From the NCBI GenBank assembly GCA_964496875.1, contig CAZCBH010000010.1, forward strand, positions 41,223 through 105,222: a stretch of DNA of 64,000 bases. Reading direction: 5' to 3'. Of the stretch, positions 1-8,917 are shown piece after piece. Source of the DNA: RI-106 sp964496875 (GTDB lineage: Bacteria; Cyanobacteriota; Vampirovibrionia; Obscuribacterales; Obscuribacteraceae). The position numbers and the translations under genes are program-made. Below the pieces are notes generated by a model, which saw only the letters and a list, made by a program, of their open reading frames with translations, was not told the origin of the DNA and made no database searches. The number at the start of each line of letters is the position of its first letter. Within the stretch, counting starts at the first letter, position 1.

Positions 1-1622
1 TATCGAGCCTCCACATCTGTCCTGGTGCAACGTTTTACAATCTCATTCAACTCGACATCAGGGCTTTTCGGGTCCGAGGTCGAGATCGCCTCCGGTAGAT
101 TTCCGGTCAGAAGATAATATGCAGTTGCCCCCAGAGAGTATATATCGCTCTGGGTGCTGGCCTTGCCCTGGAATTGTTCCGGGGCGATATAGTTCATCTT
201 GCCTACCACCGAGCCGGTGAAGTCGTTTTTTATCTCCATGGCGACCGAAAAATCAATGAGCTTGACCGCTCCGTCGGGCTCCAGAATTAAATTATCCGGG
301 GTGAAATCGCGATGGATGACCGGGGGATTGAGGTTGTGCAAGTAAAGCAGGATCTGCGCCATGGAGCGCATCAGATCTATTACATATTGGGTGGGTTGTG
401 GACCATAGGACTGAACCAGCTCTTCCAGGGTCATGCCCTCCACCTTCTCCATGACCATGTAGAGCCTGTGGTCTTCGATGAAGATCTCTTTGAAGTCGAC
501 CACCTGATCATGGTCCAACCTGGAAAGAAGGCTGGCTTCTTCTTGGAATCTTTCTGCCGACTGCTTGCGCACCCTTGGATCCGGATAAATAGGTAAGACG
601 AATTCTTTCAGGACCACCTCTTCCGAGACTGTCTCAGAGAGTCCGACATGGGCGTAGTAAACGGTTCCTTGTCCGCCTATGCCTATTTTGCCTATGATCC
701 TATACTTGCCGTTGTGTAATATGACTCCGGGCTCGAGCGGTCTGAGCTTGTCTCTTTTAGGCGGCGCCGACAGCTCTTTGAGCCACAGCTCTGTGTAGCT
801 CACCCCTTCATCTAAAGGTTTGATTAGCTCCAGGTCTTCTTTGGCAAATCTCTGGGGGCCTAATTTGGCAGAGATCAAATTGAGAAAATAATTCCTCTCC
901 TCCGGTATGAAGATATCTCCCAGTCGTATATTCAAAGAGGCCCGCTTCCTGGTCTCGAGGATGAGGACATAGTCTTTCAAGCCATGGCGATTCGTCGGTT
1001 TCTCTACCCTGGCTCTTTCTATGGAATCCCAACTCAGGTCGTTCGTGATCGAGAACTCGTTTTCGGAGGGACCGAAGACTTTTCGGAGCATATGGATGTT
1101 GTATCGAGTAAGGGCTATATGAGTAGGCTTTATATGACTGTATATAACGAGACCGGCGATGACAATGCCCAGAAGAATAAAGGCGATCGTAGAGAAAAGA
1201 CCTATCATGTCCACCAAACCGCTGGTGAGGGGCATGGCACCGACACCGGTACCGACAAGTATAGGTTTGAGCGGGGTCAAGAATGTATGGGAGAGCCATT
1301 TTACTATCGGATCTATCCAGCCCTGGGAACCGGCCACAAGGCAGAAAATAACTAGAGAGGCGATGATGGCAGCGATTCGCTTTTCTGCTTCGCGGAAAAA
1401 GTGGATGATTTCGTAGTTGGGGCTGTATTGAATCAGTTGATGTTTTTCGAAATAGAAGTTGCCCTTGGCATTGCTTCTTGGCAGATCGGCGTATTTGAGA
1501 TCCAGGTCATCTTCGATGTCGACGCCGGCAGGACCTCTCTTCTTGCTCCAGTCGAAGCGGCTGCTCTGCACTTTTAATCTGCTTTTGAGCCCTTCGAATC
1601 GTTCTTCTTCTTGCTGACTCAT
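1..1622 (-). CDS. Membrane-anchored Ser/Thr protein kinase, C-terminus cut by window edge
   Basis: Reading the minus strand from an ATG at 1622 gives 540 codons with no stop before the window edge, so the C-terminal end is missing. Two membrane helices (about residues 83-99 and 138-162) precede a PH-like beta-rich stretch and a Hanks-type kinase domain. That domain has a glycine loop near 311-322, VAIK-type Lys339, an intact HRD at 437-439, and an APE-like APEQ near 480. The DFG magnesium motif reads DFS (457-459), which is unusual and may alter metal handling. The start codon overlaps the stop of the upstream kinase gene as ATGA, so the two are probably translationally coupled. The role is inferred as a membrane-linked phosphorylation sensor; its substrate is unknown. 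Confidence 0.9.
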   Translation of the reverse strand, partial: MSQQEEERFEGLKSRLKVQSSRFDWSKKRGPAGVDIEDDLDLKYADLPRSNAKGNFYFEKHQLIQYSPNYEIIHFFREAEKRIAAIIASLVIFCLVAGSQGWIDPIVKWLSHTFLTPLKPILVGTGVGAMPLTSGLVDMIGLFSTIAFILLGIVIAGLVIYSHIKPTHIALTRYNIHMLRKVFGPSENEFSITNDLSWDSIERARVEKPTNRHGLKDYVLILETRKRASLNIRLGDIFIPEERNYFLNLISAKLGPQRFAKEDLELIKPLDEGVSYTELWLKELSAPPKRDKLRPLEPGVILHNGKYRIIGKIGIGGQGTVYYAHVGLSETVSEEVVLKEFVLPIYPDPRVRKQSAERFQEEASLLSRLDHDQVVDFKEIFIEDHRLYMVMEKVEGMTLEELVQSYGPQPTQYVIDLMRSMAQILLYLHNLNPPVIHRDFTPDNLILEPDGAVKLIDFSVAMEIKNDFTGSVVGKMNYIAPEQFQGKASTQSDIYSLGATAYYLLTGNLPEAISTSDPKSPDVELNEIVKRCTRTDVEAR

Positions 1623-2998
1623 TTATTTAGCTCCGTTTTTAGCACCGCTATAATTTCGGCCGCAGAAGGTCGATTTGGCGGCTCCAGATCGGTGCATCGG
1701 GCTATCAAGCTGTTGAGGCTCTTCGAGAGCTTTGTTCCTTTCTCTTTATTAGGATCGGAGCTTTGAATAGGAGTGGGGTCGCATCCGGTGGCTACAAAGT
1801 ATATAGTGCAGCCAAAGGAATATATGTCCGATGCCAGTGTGGCTTTGCCCCGAAGCTGCTCCGGAGCCATGTAAGATTGCTTGCCTACTATGGTACCCGT
1901 GGCGGTGCCCAGAAATAGATTGGCGGCGCCGAAATCTATGAGCGAGATGCAATTATCGTCTTCCATAATAAGATTCGACGGTGTCAAGTCTTTGTGAATC
2001 AGGGGTGGTGTCATGCCGTGCAGATAGTCGATGATCTCTGCAATTTGCAATGCGATCTCGGTAAGGTTGTCACCGGACTGGGGACCATACTCTTTGACCA
2101 GTCTACGCAGATCCATACCGCTGAGATGCTCTAATAGAATATAATTTCTGCCTTTTTCGACAAAGTGATCGAATACTCTGGCAATACGCGGATGGTCCAC
2201 TTTCGATAGCAGTTCGGCTTCTCTTCTCAGCATCTCGTCGGCTTTCTCTTTGAGATCGGCTTTCCCCGTATCCGGTACCATCGATTCTTTGAGGACGTAT
2301 TTTTTGAAATCCTTCAGGTCGGAGACCATATAGATTGCAGACATGCCTCCGAAAGCCATTTGTCTATCGATTTGCATGCGATCTTGGTATATTTTTTCTC
2401 CAGGCTCAAGCGGAATAAAATTGGTGGCGGCGAAGCGACTGGTGAGTTCCTCTTCCCAGAGATCGGTATAACCTTTGCTGAGATTTTGATCAAGATTGGA
2501 GCGTATCTCTAACAAAGCCGGAAAGTTGTCCCTGCCGCCACCCCAGACATCGATGGCGACTATCAAATTGTCCAGAGTCTCCGGGGGGATTTTTCTGAGA
2601 TCGAGAGTGACTTTGCTGTGGTCTTTAAAATTGAGAGTGAGACTTTCTCCTCCGAAACCGCTCTTTCTACATTCGACACCTTTGAGATCCTGCCAGATTA
2701 CCCTCGATTTGATTGCGAAGCGGGGCAGAAGCGAGGGCGGAAAGAATAAACCTTCTCTGGTGATATAAATTTGCTCGTCTGAAGAGAGGACGAAAACCGA
2801 AATCGTAGAGCAAAGAATGATCATTTCGGAGAAGAGGATGATCATCAATCGCTCGGCGGAGAGATCGCCGTGGAATGCACCGGCAAGATAGGTCCAGAGC
2901 ATGAATATGATCATCACCGGGATCAATATGAGGGCGAGCTTATTGACGAGAGTCGCCCCGGCTGTTCTGTATCTAATTGTTATCTCTGCTTCGGCCAT
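1619..2998 (-). CDS. Membrane-anchored Ser/Thr protein kinase
   Basis: The product has 459 residues from the ATG at 2998; a TTG 21 bases upstream would add seven residues but is a weaker start. The layout matches the downstream gene: two membrane helices (about 19-39 and 50-71), a PH-like segment, then a Hanks kinase domain from about 205. Lys237 is the probable ATP-binding lysine. The catalytic loop reads HKD (335-337) in place of HRD, followed by LTPSN, and DFG is intact at 355-357. A YMAPEQ motif ends the activation loop. It ends in a 4-base overlap with the next kinase gene. The HRD-to-HKD change occurs in some active kinases, so activity is plausible but not assured. Confidence 0.92.
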   Translation of the reverse strand: MAEAEITIRYRTAGATLVNKLALILIPVMIIFMLWTYLAGAFHGDLSAERLMIILFSEMIILCSTISVFVLSSDEQIYITREGLFFPPSLLPRFAIKSRVIWQDLKGVECRKSGFGGESLTLNFKDHSKVTLDLRKIPPETLDNLIVAIDVWGGGRDNFPALLEIRSNLDQNLSKGYTDLWEEELTSRFAATNFIPLEPGEKIYQDRMQIDRQMAFGGMSAIYMVSDLKDFKKYVLKESMVPDTGKADLKEKADEMLRREAELLSKVDHPRIARVFDHFVEKGRNYILLEHLSGMDLRRLVKEYGPQSGDNLTEIALQIAEIIDYLHGMTPPLIHKDLTPSNLIMEDDNCISLIDFGAANLFLGTATGTIVGKQSYMAPEQLRGKATLASDIYSFGCTIYFVATGCDPTPIQSSDPNKEKGTKLSKSLNSLIARCTDLEPPNRPSAAEIIAVLKTELNK

Positions 2999-3137
2999 CT
3001 GGACATAGACCTCTATCAAGCTATCAAATTAAATCATGTTCTCCCCTAAAGATTTGCTATCGATAAGGTTTAGGTTATGGTTTATGCCTGTATACTTGGT
3101 AGGTTTTTTTGAAGCGAACTGTAAGGACTAACTGATT

Positions 3138-3614
3138 ATGACCGCACAAGCCACGAGTGGACTCGACATTCAACAGATCAAAGAACTTCTGCCTCACCGC
3201 TATCCGTTCTTGCTGGTGGACAGGGTTCTGGAGGTAGATCCTGGTAAGAGCGCCAAGGGTTTCAAGAACTTGACAGCTAACGAGCCTTTCTTCCAGGGAC
3301 ATTTCCCTTTTCGGGGCATCATGCCCGGAGTGCTGATGGTGGAAGCACTTGCCCAGCTTGCATCTATTGCTATTCTCGCCAAAGACGAATTCAAAGGCAG
3401 TCTGGGAGTGTTCACCGGTATCGACGGTTTCAAATTCAGAACTATGGTAGAGCCCGGTGATAGGTTGGATCTCGAGGTCGAGCTTCTCAAAATGAGAGGT
3501 CCCCTGGGTAAGCTCCGCGGCGTGGCGACGGTTGACGGCAAAGTCGCCGCCGAAGGCGAAATCTCTTTTTCGATTCTCGACCAGGAAAAAGTCAAGAATT
3601 TGAGACGCGAGTAA
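3138..3614 (+). CDS. fabZ: 3-hydroxyacyl-ACP dehydratase FabZ
   Basis: This 158-residue hot-dog-fold dehydratase removes water from (3R)-3-hydroxyacyl-ACP in type II fatty acid synthesis. The signature LLPHRYPFLLVDRV lies near residues 17-30. Catalytic His55 is in GHFPFRG and Glu69 is in MVEALAQ, both as expected for FabZ rather than FabA. Its length is normal for the family. It is followed 54 bases later by lpxA on the same strand. That pairing is common in lipid A gene clusters and suggests the enzyme serves both membrane phospholipid and lipid A acyl chain supply. An AAGGA-like sequence lies upstream of the ATG. No lpxC, lpxB or lpxD is in the window. Confidence 0.97.
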   Translation: MTAQATSGLDIQQIKELLPHRYPFLLVDRVLEVDPGKSAKGFKNLTANEPFFQGHFPFRGIMPGVLMVEALAQLASIAILAKDEFKGSLGVFTGIDGFKFRTMVEPGDRLDLEVELLKMRGPLGKLRGVATVDGKVAAEGEISFSILDQEKVKNLRRE

Positions 3615-3668
3615 TTTGTTCCAACAATATAAATAGGTTTGATATTTCCAACGTGCAGGTAACAAGCT

Positions 3669-4502
3669 ATGCCAATTCACCCAACTGCCATTATTAGTGA
3701 TGGCGCCAAGATTCATGAGAAAGCCGAGATCGGTCCTTATGTAGTAATCGGTCCTAATGTGGAGATTGGTGCAGGGACAAAGATAGGTCCCCATGCTGTT
3801 CTCGACGGTCATACCTCGGTCGGTGAGGATTGCAACATTTATGCCGGTGTCACTATCGGTCTCGAGCCGCAGGACCTTTCTTACAAAGGGGAGCCCACCG
3901 GAGCCAAAATCGGCAACAGGGTAACCATTCGCGAATATGCCACCATTCATAGAGCCACCAAAGAAGGTTTCACCACCGTCGGTGATGACTGCTTCTTGAT
4001 GGCTTATGTTCACATCGCCCATAACTGTCAGGTCGGCAAAGGCGTGATCATGGCTAACGCAGCCAGTCTGGCCGGATATGTAGAAGTGGGTGACTACACG
4101 GTTATGTCCGGCTTCGTGATTATCCATCAGAACGTGAGAATAGGCCGCATGTGCATGCTTTCTGGAATGACCGGCTCCAGGGTTGATCTGCCGCCTTTCA
4201 CAAATCTCGACGGAAGACCTGCGATGGTTCGCGGTATCAACGCTCTTGGACTGAAGCGCAATCGCTTCGCTCCGGATCTGAGAACCGCAATTAAGGAAGC
4301 CTATCGCATTATCTATCGCACCGGGCTCAATAAATCGAACGCTCTCACAAAGGTCGAAGAAGAGATTCAACCGTTTGAAGAGGTCAAAGAGATTGTTGAT
4401 TTCTTCAAAAACAGCAAACGCGGCTGCGCCAATGCATTTGTTGAAGTTGGTGAAGGTGAGAACGGCCACGGGCCGGTCAAAGAATATTCCGATTTCAGCT
4501 AG
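3669..4502 (+). CDS. lpxA: UDP-N-acetylglucosamine acyltransferase LpxA
   Basis: LpxA transfers a 3-hydroxyacyl chain from ACP to UDP-GlcNAc, the first step of lipid A synthesis in the cytoplasm. The N-terminal two thirds is a left-handed beta helix built from hexapeptide repeats (for example IGPYVVIG and VEIGAGTKIG). His118 in HIAHNC matches the catalytic His125 of the E. coli enzyme. The C-terminal helical part carries RNRFAPDLR-like residues typical of LpxA. At 277 residues it is slightly longer than the E. coli protein, mainly through a C-terminal extension. It follows fabZ in an apparent operon and implies an outer membrane with lipid A-type lipids. Confidence 0.97.
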   Translation: MPIHPTAIISDGAKIHEKAEIGPYVVIGPNVEIGAGTKIGPHAVLDGHTSVGEDCNIYAGVTIGLEPQDLSYKGEPTGAKIGNRVTIREYATIHRATKEGFTTVGDDCFLMAYVHIAHNCQVGKGVIMANAASLAGYVEVGDYTVMSGFVIIHQNVRIGRMCMLSGMTGSRVDLPPFTNLDGRPAMVRGINALGLKRNRFAPDLRTAIKEAYRIIYRTGLNKSNALTKVEEEIQPFEEVKEIVDFFKNSKRGCANAFVEVGEGENGHGPVKEYSDFS

Positions 4503-4545
4503 TATTGAAATATCAAGCAGAATCGTTTTGGAATGGTATCTCTAA

Positions 4546-5955
4546 GTGACTTCTCAAGCTACTGAAAAGGCTTCCGAAGGGCCGGAAGACAAGCATGTCG
4601 GCTATGCCGCCGTGCTTCGCAATCCTCAGTTCATGAGCTTGTGGTTGGCTCAGATCTTTTCACAGTTTGCAGACCGGGCCGTGTTCGTGCTTTTCGTGGC
4701 TGTGCTGACGACAGTACAGAATTCTACAATCGCCGGACGCGAGATCGGTGCTGCTCAGATGACAAGCTGGCTCTATGTCGCTTTCACCATTCCGGCTATT
4801 TTGCTCAGCCCGGTGGCAGGAGTTTATGTAGATCGCTGGTCGAACAAAGCGGTTCTGATCGTATCCAATATTCTCCGGGCCGGCTTCGTTGCCTTAATTG
4901 CCACTGAGTTCGTCAAACATTCTCCGGTGGCCTCTTTTACCCTTGCTTTTCTCATATCGATAGGCTCCCAGTTCTTCGCCCCTGCCGAGACGGCGTCAAT
5001 ACCTAGATTGGTGAAAAAGAGCGACTTGCTTGCCGCCAACTCTCTTTTCTTCACCACGATGATGATCGCCCTGGGCTTCGGTTTTGCCATCGGAGATCCT
5101 ATTATCGCCAGCACCGGTATCGGCAAAGCGCCCTACGCCGTGGCTCTGGGATTCTTCATCGCCGCGCTGCTGCTTGTTGGTATCAGCGATAACAAACCCA
5201 CCAAGACAGAGCGGGAGCCCTGGTGGGAAGAGCTTCGTTTCGGTATCGCCTACATCGTTAATTCGCGCACGGTTTTCCGAGCGATTATCAAAATAACCAT
5301 TCTTTTTTCGACAATTATTACTCTCAACATCATCGCGGTGGGACTGGCTGAGCAGGTGCTGGAGCTGAAGCCCCAGCAGTTCGGCTATATAGTCGCGGCT
5401 GCCGGTCTGGGGATGGGTATTGGCAATTTCGTGGTCGGTCAGTTTTGTGCCCATATGAAACCGCCTATCCTGGCTTTCACCGGGTTCTGCTTCTTAGGGT
5501 TGTTCATGAGTATGCTGGGAAGCTTAGGATTTATTAAGGACTACAGCCAGACCCTTCTGGGGCTACCCCATTTTTCGTTTGCCGGCATGCTCATTTTGAT
5601 ACCGCTGGGTATCGCTGTCTTAATCGGCATCTCCTGCGGTATGGTAGCGGTGCCGACTTATTCTGCGCTCCAGGCAGCCGTGCCCGAAGATTTACGGGGC
5701 AAAGTTTTTGGTGCTCAGAACACCGCTATGTCGGCTGCCTCGACCATCCCCGTAGTGCTTGCCGGAGTGGCTGCCGACAACCTGCCCGGTGGCGTTTCCA
5801 CCACTCTTCTAATCATCGGTATTCCGACCCTGATAGCCGGCATTCACTATCTGAGGCAGGAGTTCGCCTATCATGCCAACGGCGGCGACAATGAGGGCGA
5901 AGAGGTCACTGCAGAGATGGAGAGGCGTGCCCGGGCGGAAAAAGGCAAGGGTTGA
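4546..5955 (+). CDS. Major facilitator superfamily transporter
   Basis: This 469-residue protein has about twelve hydrophobic helices, a short charged N-terminus and an acidic/basic C-terminal tail. The segment GVYVDRWSNK between helices 2 and 3 fits the MFS loop signature (G-x3-D-R-x-x-R/K type). Overall it resembles the MFS_3 group, which includes exporters and the lysophospholipid transporter LplT. The start is GTG; the nearby ATG at 4533 is out of frame. It lies 43 bases after lpxA on the same strand and could be co-transcribed, which loosely hints at a lipid or envelope substrate. The substrate cannot be read from the sequence. Confidence 0.88.
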   Translation: MTSQATEKASEGPEDKHVGYAAVLRNPQFMSLWLAQIFSQFADRAVFVLFVAVLTTVQNSTIAGREIGAAQMTSWLYVAFTIPAILLSPVAGVYVDRWSNKAVLIVSNILRAGFVALIATEFVKHSPVASFTLAFLISIGSQFFAPAETASIPRLVKKSDLLAANSLFFTTMMIALGFGFAIGDPIIASTGIGKAPYAVALGFFIAALLLVGISDNKPTKTEREPWWEELRFGIAYIVNSRTVFRAIIKITILFSTIITLNIIAVGLAEQVLELKPQQFGYIVAAAGLGMGIGNFVVGQFCAHMKPPILAFTGFCFLGLFMSMLGSLGFIKDYSQTLLGLPHFSFAGMLILIPLGIAVLIGISCGMVAVPTYSALQAAVPEDLRGKVFGAQNTAMSAASTIPVVLAGVAADNLPGGVSTTLLIIGIPTLIAGIHYLRQEFAYHANGGDNEGEEVTAEMERRARAEKGKG

Positions 5956-6052
5956 GCCGGGAAGGATATTGTTGTAAAGTGTTGGTTTGCCTTAATGTAT
6001 TTCTTCTTATTATGGATAGAATACTGATAGGTCACTGAGTGCCAGGAAACCT

Positions 6053-7462
6053 ATGCGAAACCGAATCATCCTGATTGGTCTTACAATCCTCGTCTGGGCG
6101 GCTTTGAAAGCCGTCGACCGTTTCGTCACGGGACCGGAGCTTCTTTTTCTGCTCTGCATTTCTCTGGCGCTCATGGTCACCCACAGCCTCTGGCTCTATT
6201 CGGCTCAGTCAGAGTGGCAGAAGAAAGCACGACGTTATCTGCGCAGCAGGCTCAAGAACGCTGTCAGAAAGATTTTGAGGAACCGTCGCCGACTGGAGAA
6301 GGAGAGCGAAAGCGAACGGAAGAAGATCGCTCGCTGGCAGGCTCAACTGGAAGCAGGCTCCTGGAATCCCCAGATTGATATTTTTGTTTCGGCCAAGAAC
6401 GAATCGGCTGCTATAGAAAATACTGTTCGCAACCTTTTCAAAATTGATTATGACCCGTTTATCGTCTGGGTGATTGATGACTGCTCCGATGACGATATGC
6501 CGAAGATTCTCGAAGGTCTCAAAGATGAGTTCGAGAATTTGCGCGTTATTCACAGAAAACCCGGTTCTTATCCGGGCAAGTCGGCGGCTCTCAATGACGC
6601 CCTGCCTCTATCTCGTGGCGAGGTGATCGCGGTTTTCGACGCTGATGCTTACGTGGCACCGGATTTCTTCAATCGGATGCTTCCGGTGCTGGCACCGGAG
6701 CATGTCGGTGCAGTCCAGGCCCAGAAGCGTATTTATGAGCACCAGAAAGGCTTCCTTGTCGAGTGTCAGGCCTCTGAATATGCCACCGACACTTATTTCC
6801 AGGTCGGCCGGGATATCATCGGGGGCGCAGTCGAATTGCGCGGCAACGGAGAGATGATCAAGCGTCAGGCTCTTATTGACGTCGGTGGTTGGAACAACAA
6901 AACTCTCACCGATGATCTCGATTTGAGCATGCGGCTTCTGGTCAGCAACTGGGATATAAAATTCTGTCCCAATGCGCATGTTTTCGAAGAGGCAGTGACA
7001 AAATTCCCTGCGTTGATCAAACAGAGAAGAAGATGGGCCGAGGGCAGTATCCGAAGATACCTGGATTACATTTTTCCTCTCAACTCGCCGACCAGACTTT
7101 CTCTGGTCGAGAGAATCGACACTCTGGCATTCACGGTCTATTTCGTGGTACCGGCTCTTCTTATGCTGGAGCTCACTTCAGAGTTGATTCGATTCTCTAC
7201 CGGTGTCCCTACATACGGTAGCTTTTTAGCATTGATTGTTATCGCAGTGTTCTGGATCTCCCAGATCAATTTCTTCGTCTCAATTCGCCTCTACAGGAAG
7301 CTTCCATTCTGGAGAGCGCTCTTCCACAGCATCGCCGTGATCGCCTACGTCTACGCCCACTGGGTGCCCTGTATCGTGATCTCTTTCGGTCAGATCCTGT
7401 TTGGTAAAAAAGCTTCGACCTGGCACCGTACCGAACATGCCGGGCATACCTCGATGAATTAA
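6053..7462 (+). CDS. Membrane GT2 glycosyltransferase (processive type)
   Basis: The 469-residue protein has two N-terminal membrane helices (about 4-20 and 28-50), a charged linker and a cytoplasmic GT2 catalytic domain. Several more helices follow from about 360. The canonical processive signature is complete: DDCSDDD near 142-148, FDAD at 195-198, TDD at 286-288 and QRRRW at 324-328. This D, DxD, D, QxxRW pattern is shared by cellulose, hyaluronan and poly-N-acetylglucosamine synthases (PgaC/NodC-like). It therefore probably extends a polysaccharide from a UDP-sugar and moves it across the membrane. An AGGA sequence sits six bases before the ATG. No polysaccharide export partners are adjacent, so the product is unknown. 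Confidence 0.9.
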   Translation: MRNRIILIGLTILVWAALKAVDRFVTGPELLFLLCISLALMVTHSLWLYSAQSEWQKKARRYLRSRLKNAVRKILRNRRRLEKESESERKKIARWQAQLEAGSWNPQIDIFVSAKNESAAIENTVRNLFKIDYDPFIVWVIDDCSDDDMPKILEGLKDEFENLRVIHRKPGSYPGKSAALNDALPLSRGEVIAVFDADAYVAPDFFNRMLPVLAPEHVGAVQAQKRIYEHQKGFLVECQASEYATDTYFQVGRDIIGGAVELRGNGEMIKRQALIDVGGWNNKTLTDDLDLSMRLLVSNWDIKFCPNAHVFEEAVTKFPALIKQRRRWAEGSIRRYLDYIFPLNSPTRLSLVERIDTLAFTVYFVVPALLMLELTSELIRFSTGVPTYGSFLALIVIAVFWISQINFFVSIRLYRKLPFWRALFHSIAVIAYVYAHWVPCIVISFGQILFGKKASTWHRTEHAGHTSMN

Positions 7463-7965
7463 TCGAGAGGCTTATAAATCAAGCTTTTCTGATAAAGATG
7501 CATCCGGCTTTCCGGATAGAAAAAAAATCGAACTGAAATAAAACTGATCGATTTGCTCTTTCGGCTTGCCGGAAATCATGCGAATTCAGCTTGTGGTGCC
7601 GGTTCTACTGGATACCATATATGCCACCATGCACCACGATACCTTAAGTGGTGCTACGCAAAGTTGCTCTTGCCAACCCGGAAAGACAACAAGTCAAGAG
7701 AACCGGCTTGGTATCATGACATTCAAACGTATGTGCTTCCACGATAGGTTGGATATATCCCTTGAAAAGCTGTTCCAAACAAAACAATTTTTTTACAAGT
7801 GAGAACATACGCGAAATAGCAGGTAAATTCAGTGTTTGAGCTTTCCTACTACAAAATTCAACATATTCGTTATAGACCTATATTTGAAAATGGGTACAAT
7901 TGGTTTGTTCACGGCCTGGTGGTCTTGGACATTGGTCGATTGGTTACTAGAAGATGGAGAAGCGC
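7463..7965 (+). other. Long non-coding spacer upstream of the exported-protein cluster
   Basis: About 500 bases lie between the glycosyltransferase stop and the first small exported gene. Two short open frames (7553-7747 and 7566-7802) overlap each other, have no convincing ribosome site and show no recognisable domains, so I do not call them genes. The spacer holds a weak hairpin just after the stop (7468-7486, followed by TTCT). It also has a perfect ATCCGG/CCGGAT hairpin at 7502-7517 followed by an A-run rather than a U-run, and the competing stems described separately. The 3' half is AT-rich, as expected for a promoter, but I could not assign confident -35/-10 boxes. Confidence 0.5.
7591..7707 (+). 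ncRNA. Candidate structured leader RNA with mutually exclusive stems
   Basis: Four segments can pair in two exclusive ways. Segment A (7591-7606) holds GTGGTGC then CCGGTTCT. Segment B is GCACCAC at 7631-7637, C is GTGGTGC at 7648-7654, and D is AGAACCGGC at 7699-7707. A can pair with B (seven perfect pairs plus one wobble and one AU). Alternatively B pairs with C (seven pairs plus an AU) inside a nine-pair A-D stem. This is the arrangement of switching leaders or attenuators, and it lies upstream of four exported-protein genes. No known riboswitch class is recognised and transcription of this region is assumed, so confidence is low. Confidence 0.3.
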
Positions 7966-8355
7966 ATGCTTAAAAAATTAGCGTCCTCTTTCCTTATCGC
8001 CACCGCTATGGTTGGCACGATGGCTGCTCCGTCCCACGCTGACGAAGACACCTTCAAGCAGATCGTATTTCTGCCTGTAAGACTTGTCGGATCTGGTGTG
8101 GGAACCGTTGTTGGCGTACCGCTGGGTATGGTCAAGGATGGTACCAAGGGCTCCATCATGGCTACCAAATGGGTTGCCGATAAGTTAGGAAACGAAGATG
8201 GAACACCTCATCAAGTAGTCGGCGGTATCGTCGGCGGACCTTGGGGTCTTGTTGGTGGTGGTGCATATGGTGTGTTTGACGGCGGTTGGCACGGAATGAA
8301 AACAGGTTTCGAGCAGCCCTTCAGCAAAGACGCCTTCACTTTCAAAGATGAATAA
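7966..8355 (+). CDS. Small exported Gly-rich protein, tandem family member 1
   Basis: I chose the ATG at 7966 because a GGAGA ribosome site lies about five bases before it; the ATG at 7954 has none and would add four residues. The 129-residue product begins with a clear signal peptide ending near SHA, so the mature protein is probably exported. The mature part has a hydrophobic VGxxxGVPLGM segment, then LGNEDG. It ends in a Gly-rich run with G-x3-G spacing and the motif HGMKTGFEQPFSKDAF. The same layout recurs in the next three genes, showing tandem duplication. It loosely resembles short exosortase-associated proteins (TIGR04073-like), but I cannot confirm that. Function is unknown. Confidence 0.85.
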   Translation: MLKKLASSFLIATAMVGTMAAPSHADEDTFKQIVFLPVRLVGSGVGTVVGVPLGMVKDGTKGSIMATKWVADKLGNEDGTPHQVVGGIVGGPWGLVGGGAYGVFDGGWHGMKTGFEQPFSKDAFTFKDE

Positions 8356-8446
8356 TCAAAGAAAGTTTGCATCGGACTAATTATGGTTGTATTACGAGAG
8401 GGTGGTTGCTAAGCTACCATCCTCGAGGGCCAAAATTGGAGAAACA

Positions 8447-8842
8447 ATGAAAAAGAAGTTATTAGCCTTGATGACAGCCGGTATGCTGGCCGCCAGCATG
8501 ACTGCTCCTGCTATGGCAGATGACAGCACCCCTCTGGGCGCTGTGGGCAGCTTGCTCGGTTCGACAACCGCTACTATCGTAGACGTACCGGAAGGTATCC
8601 TCTACCACTCTCTCTACAACTGCCCGCTGAAGACTACTCAATATCTTGTCGAAGCATTCGGTGGTGGAGCCACTGGCGGAGCCAGATTCGACCAGCTCGT
8701 AGTGAGCTCGGTCATCGGTATTCCTGTAGGTTTCCTCTGGGGAATTCCTTACGGCGCCATCAGAGGTGGCACCCACGGTATGACCACAGGCTGGGAAAAA
8801 CCCTTCAGCACTGAATCCTATATTGTTATCGAAGAAAACTAG
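8447..8842 (+). CDS. Small exported Gly-rich protein, tandem family member 2
   Basis: The start at 8447 is preceded by TTGGAGAAAC, a good ribosome site; a longer frame from 8387 lacks one and would bury the signal peptide. The 131-residue product has a signal peptide ending at AMA, then the family layout. It contains VDVPEGIL, a central FGGGATGG, then GIPVGFLWGIPYGAIRGGTHG and the terminal GWEKPFSTESYIV. It shares the terminal GWEKPFS block most closely with member 3 and has an acidic tail. Two cysteines are absent from its siblings, one in NCPLK. The Gly-x3-Gly spacing suggests helix packing or membrane association outside the cytoplasm. Function is unknown. Confidence 0.85.
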   Translation: MKKKLLALMTAGMLAASMTAPAMADDSTPLGAVGSLLGSTTATIVDVPEGILYHSLYNCPLKTTQYLVEAFGGGATGGARFDQLVVSSVIGIPVGFLWGIPYGAIRGGTHGMTTGWEKPFSTESYIVIEEN

Positions 8843-8917
8843 GACAACACCTGCGTTTTAGCTAAGGAAGAGCCAATTCTTGGCATTACCGGGACATCAC
8901 TGGAAAGTGGGGGAAAA

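Noticed and set aside
3075..4469. 464-codon open frame on the minus strand opposite fabZ and lpxA
   Set aside because: It lies wholly antisense to two genes with full catalytic motifs, has no recognisable domain, and arises from codon bias of the true frame.
7502..7517. Hairpin ATCCGG-CTTT-CCGGAT as terminator of the glycosyltransferase gene
   Set aside because: It is followed by an A-run, not a U-run, on the plus strand, and on the minus strand the T-run lies on the wrong side.
7553..7802. Two overlapping small open frames in the spacer before the exported-protein cluster
   Set aside because: No ribosome site, signal peptide or domain; they overlap in different frames and coincide with the paired RNA segments.
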